64,000 nucleotides of DNA from an uncultured Pelagibacteraceae bacterium. GTDB taxonomy: Bacteria > Pseudomonadota > Alphaproteobacteria > Pelagibacterales > Pelagibacteraceae. The first letter of the stretch is position 1. Each line of letters starts with the position of its first letter. Positions 61,771 through 64,000 of this stretch are shown here, one piece after another. The stretch covers positions 55,183 to 119,182 of the forward strand of contig CACJSX010000001.1 of the NCBI GenBank assembly GCA_902596185.1. Reading direction: 5' to 3'. The position numbers and the translations under genes were made by a program. The notes under the pieces are model-generated. The model saw nothing but the letters and a program-made list of their open reading frames with translations. It was not told the DNA's origin and searched no databases.

Positions 61771-62469
61771 CTAAATTTTATATAACAAAAACTCTTCTTC
61801 TCCAGGGTTAAAAAGAAAAATCTTTTTCCATTTGATTTCGTTCAGTATTGACGAGGTTTTTTCGCCTATACACATCAAATTTGTATTCATCCATAAATTT
61901 TCGGTTTGGTAAATCTTTATGAAATTTAAGAAACTTGACGCACTATTTTGAGAGTAAACATAGACCATATCAGGCATATTTAATTTTAATTCATTAACAA
62001 ATTTCTCATCAAATTTTTGATTATGATCTACTCTATAATTAATAATTCTTTTTACCTTAAAACCTTCGCTTAATAACTGTTGATCTAAATCAACCGATAT
62101 TGTTTCACCACTTACGTAAAGTAATTCTTTATTTTTGGACTCATAACTTTGTATAATTAACTCCTTTAAGTTTGTAACATTTCCTTCAGCCACAATTGTA
62201 TTTTGAAAACCAACACTTCTTGCTTTGTTTTCTGTAGCGTTTCCAACACAAAAGCATTTAATATTTTTATCTAATTTTACTGTGTTTAAAAATTTTACTG
62301 CATTTGCACTAGTAAAAACAATTCCACCATATTTAGAAAAGTTAATTTCTTCATAATTAACCTTTTCAATTCTTATTAATGGAAGATGAGAAACTTGATG
62401 TCCTAATGATTGAAATTTTAGTATCATTTCAGAACAATCCTCCAGTGGTCTAGTTAACAAAATATGCAT
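61771..62469 (-). CDS. hemD: uroporphyrinogen-III synthase
   Basis: LTRPLEDC, GGIVFTSANAVKFL; adjacent to hemC. Confidence 0.9.
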   Translation of the reverse strand: MHILLTRPLEDCSEMILKFQSLGHQVSHLPLIRIEKVNYEEINFSKYGGIVFTSANAVKFLNTVKLDKNIKCFCVGNATENKARSVGFQNTIVAEGNVTNLKELIIQSYESKNKELLYVSGETISVDLDQQLLSEGFKVKRIINYRVDHNQKFDEKFVNELKLNMPDMVYVYSQNSASSFLNFIKIYQTENLWMNTNLMCIGEKTSSILNEIKWKKIFLFNPGEEEFLLYKI

Positions 62470-62470
62470 A

Positions 62471-63388
62471 TTATCTTTTATATGAATTATTTGATTTTGT
62501 TTTTAAAAGTATTCCAATCTCTTTACCAATTTCTTTAAACTCATTTAAATTACCAACTTTTTTTTCATAAAACCTTTGTTTACCATCTAAAGAAAAAAGT
62601 TCAGCCTCCACTATAATCTTATCTCCATCAACCACTGAATGAGCACCAATTGCTGTTTCACAATCTCCATCTAAAACTTTTAAAATATTTCTCTCAAGAT
62701 GAGCTCTTTTATGTGTTTCCTCATGATTAATTTTGTTTAAAATAGAAATTGTCTCATCATCATTTTCCCTGCACTGAAGAGCAATTACGCCTTGTCCAGC
62801 ACTAGGAATTATTTCTTCAGCTGAAAAAATTTCTGAGATTTCATTTTCAAATTTTAAAAATTTGATACCAGCATAAGACAAAATAATTGCATCATACATC
62901 CCTTCATTCAATTTTCTAATTCTAGTATCTACATTTCCTCTAATTAGTTTACAGTTCAAATCTTGTCTAATTTTTTTTATTTGAAATTCTCTTCTATATG
63001 ATGAGGTACCAACAATTGACTTTTGATCTAAGTCTTTAAGTTTTTTTTTGTTCTTTGTAATTAAAATCTCTCTAGGGTCATTTCTTTCAAGAAAAGAATC
63101 TGTCCTTAATCCTTCTGTCTCATTCGCGGGCATATCTTTCAGCGCGTGAACTGCGATATCAATATTTTTTAACTGAAGTTCTTTTTCAATATTACTAGAA
63201 AACAAACCTTTGCCACCAAGCTCAGATAATCTTATATCCTGTACTTCGTCACCTTTAGTTGTAATTGATTTAATTAAAATATCTTCATTACCAAGGTCGG
63301 TATTTTCAATAATCTTATCTTTAGCTTGTTGAGCATAAAGTAAGGCAAGCTTACTACCCCTAGATCCAATTATTATTTTTTTTCTCAT
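62471..63388 (-). CDS. hemC: hydroxymethylbilane synthase
   Basis: IGSRGSKLALLYAQ, GGKGLFSSNIEKEL, IAVHALKDMP, LDGDCETAIGAHS. Confidence 0.97.
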   Translation of the reverse strand: MRKKIIIGSRGSKLALLYAQQAKDKIIENTDLGNEDILIKSITTKGDEVQDIRLSELGGKGLFSSNIEKELQLKNIDIAVHALKDMPANETEGLRTDSFLERNDPREILITKNKKKLKDLDQKSIVGTSSYRREFQIKKIRQDLNCKLIRGNVDTRIRKLNEGMYDAIILSYAGIKFLKFENEISEIFSAEEIIPSAGQGVIALQCRENDDETISILNKINHEETHKRAHLERNILKVLDGDCETAIGAHSVVDGDKIIVEAELFSLDGKQRFYEKKVGNLNEFKEIGKEIGILLKTKSNNSYKR

Positions 63389-63442
63389 AAAAAATTATTT
63401 CTTACTTGTATAAAGATTGTACAATTATTAAAAACTATTTGA

Positions 63443-64000
63443 ATGAGCAAAAAACCCTTAATTCTTGGAATAGAGTCTAGTTGTGATGAAACAGCAGCTT
63501 CTTTAATAACTGAAAATGAAGAAGGATTCCCAGTAGTTTTATCCAACATTGTTTCAAGCCAAGTGGAAGTTCATAAGGAGTTTGGTGGTGTAGTTCCTGA
63601 ACTAGCAGCACGTTCACACATTGAAAAAATTGATTGGATCGTCAAAAAAGCTATTGATGAAAGTGGAAGAAAAATTGAAGAAATAGATGCGGTTGCTTCT
63701 ACCGCTGGTCCTGGATTAATTGTTTGTTTATCAGTTGGGTTAAGTTTTGGTAAAGCTTTCGCAACAGCAATGAATAAACCTTTTATTGCTGTTAATCATT
63801 TAGAGGGACATGCTTTAAGTCCAAAAATAAATACAAATTTAAATTATCCATATTTACTTCTTTTAATTTCAGGTGGTCACTCACAATATTTAAGTGTTCA
63901 GAACCTTGGTAAATATAAAAGATTAGGAACAACTATTGATGATGCATTAGGTGAGGCGTTTGACAAAACGGCAAAGCTTTTAGGAATAGAATTTCCAGGA
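63443..64000 (+). CDS. tsaD: tRNA threonylcarbamoyladenosine synthase subunit TsaD (runs off window end)
   Basis: [42 protein letters not shown]; open frame to window end. Confidence 0.95.
   Translation, partial: MSKKPLILGIESSCDETAASLITENEEGFPVVLSNIVSSQVEVHKEFGGVVPELAARSHIEKIDWIVKKAIDESGRKIEEIDAVASTAGPGLIVCLSVGLSFGKAFATAMNKPFIAVNHLEGHALSPKINTNLNYPYLLLLISGGHSQYLSVQNLGKYKRLGTTIDDALGEAFDKTAKLLGIEFPG

Overview
The window is an AT-rich, very gene-dense bacterial segment. Its gene content and order (dmdA/dmdB/dmdC-like genes, leuBDC, rplS-trmD-rpsP-ffh, TRAP operons, ccm operon) look like an alphaproteobacterium of the SAR11/Candidatus Pelagibacter type; this assignment is by family recognition only. 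Most of it is ordinary core genome and transport. No CRISPR array, tRNA, rRNA, IS element or prophage was recognised. Points most worth a second look: (1) a DMSP-demethylation operon with an uncharacterised alpha/beta hydrolase translationally coupled to dmdA; (2) a structured RNA leader upstream of ffh with GNRA and UUCG tetraloops on the ffh strand; (3) an argG that appears 5'-truncated and joined to the 3' end of an ialB-like gene at a short shared sequence (real deletion or assembly artefact); (4) a photolyase-like protein with apparently swapped domain order near an FeS-type photolyase and a DUF2256 mini-protein missing from the ORF track; (5) a fluoroacetate-dehalogenase-like hydrolase beside a TauD-like dioxygenase; (6) an AcoR-like regulator without the sigma54 AAA+ domain, divergent from an alcohol dehydrogenase/ABC transporter operon; (7) hairpins directly after all three solute-binding-protein genes; (8) a TRAP large permease with a long coiled-coil extension. 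No clearly new defence or mobile system was found.
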